The notes beneath the pieces were generated by a model that was not told the origin of the DNA, did no database searches, and was given only the letters and a program-made list of their open reading frames with translations. From Microbacteriaceae bacterium (lineage in GTDB: Bacteria > Actinomycetota > Actinomycetes > Actinomycetales > Microbacteriaceae), in NCBI GenBank assembly GCA_025464895.1, contig JAODMG010000055.1:1-39345 (forward strand): a stretch of DNA of 39,345 bases. The letters run 5' to 3'. The translations under genes and the position numbers were made by a program. Every line of letters starts with the position of its first letter. The stretch's first letter is position 1. Shown one piece after another: positions 39,045 to 39,345 of this stretch.

Positions 39045-39345
39045 TCATGGCAGGTCTGGGCTCAGGAGCTGCACCGTGACGACCGACTGCCCGGCGACCG
39101 ACGAGTCACCCCCGATGAGGACGAACCACGATTCTGCGGCGGTCGGGTCGCTCGAGAGCGTGATCATGGAGGTTCCTCCGGTGTCGGATGCCTGCCGCTG
39201 CACCCAGCCGGCGGCCTTCAGCTTCGCGACAACGGTTGCCGCGAGGCTCACGGGGTTCACCGAAGGGTCGAGCGTGATCGTGCGGAGGACCCCGTAGTAC
39301 GAACCGGTCGTCTTGGTCGCGGCGACGAGTTGGGAGTGATCGTCC
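39045..39345 (-). CDS. Hypothetical protein, partial (continues past window end)
   Basis: Frame open to the edge: DDHSQLVAATKTTGSYYGVLRTITLDPSVNPVSLAATVVAKLKAAGWVQRQASDTGGTSMITLSSDPTAAESWFVLIGG...LLSPDLP*. Confidence 0.7.
   Translation of the reverse strand, partial: DDHSQLVAATKTTGSYYGVLRTITLDPSVNPVSLAATVVAKLKAAGWVQRQASDTGGTSMITLSSDPTAAESWFVLIGGDSSVAGQSVVTVQLLSPDLP

Overview
Chromosomal segment of a high-GC actinobacterium, most like Microbacteriaceae/Micrococcales (inferred from gene content and order, not from a database search). It carries about 42 protein-coding genes and ends in a core block read leftward: mnmA > ligA > DUF1023-type hydrolase > gatC > gatA > gatB. The rest is accessory or metabolic: oxidoreductases including three LLM flavin-dependent enzymes, MFS, TetR, ArsR/SRPBCC, a two-component system, an M23 peptidase, NUDIX, a stand-alone TOPRIM protein, SPW, PspC, GerW, and an ECF42-type sigma factor with its YCII/DGPF partner. 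I see no rRNA, tRNA, CRISPR array, transposase or prophage. Main leads: (1) two matching promoter-like sequences, TGTC(GA/TG)-TTTGGC-N11-CGTCGTA with identical 17-nt spacers, lie in front of two YCII-like genes about 21.6 kb apart, one being the ECF42 operon itself, which suggests a dispersed ECF42 regulon; (2) a phytoene-desaturase-like gene interrupted by a single in-frame amber codon; (3) a 15-bp tandem array crossing the stop codon of a hydrolase gene sitting between ligA and gatC, where the stop comes from a point change in one repeat unit; (4) a perfect 18+18 bp inverted repeat beside mnmA that looks like a REP/MITE-type element; (5) a TOPRIM-NUDIX overlapping gene pair; (6) several strong operator-like palindromes. 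No CRISPR-like or clearly novel defence system could be supported.
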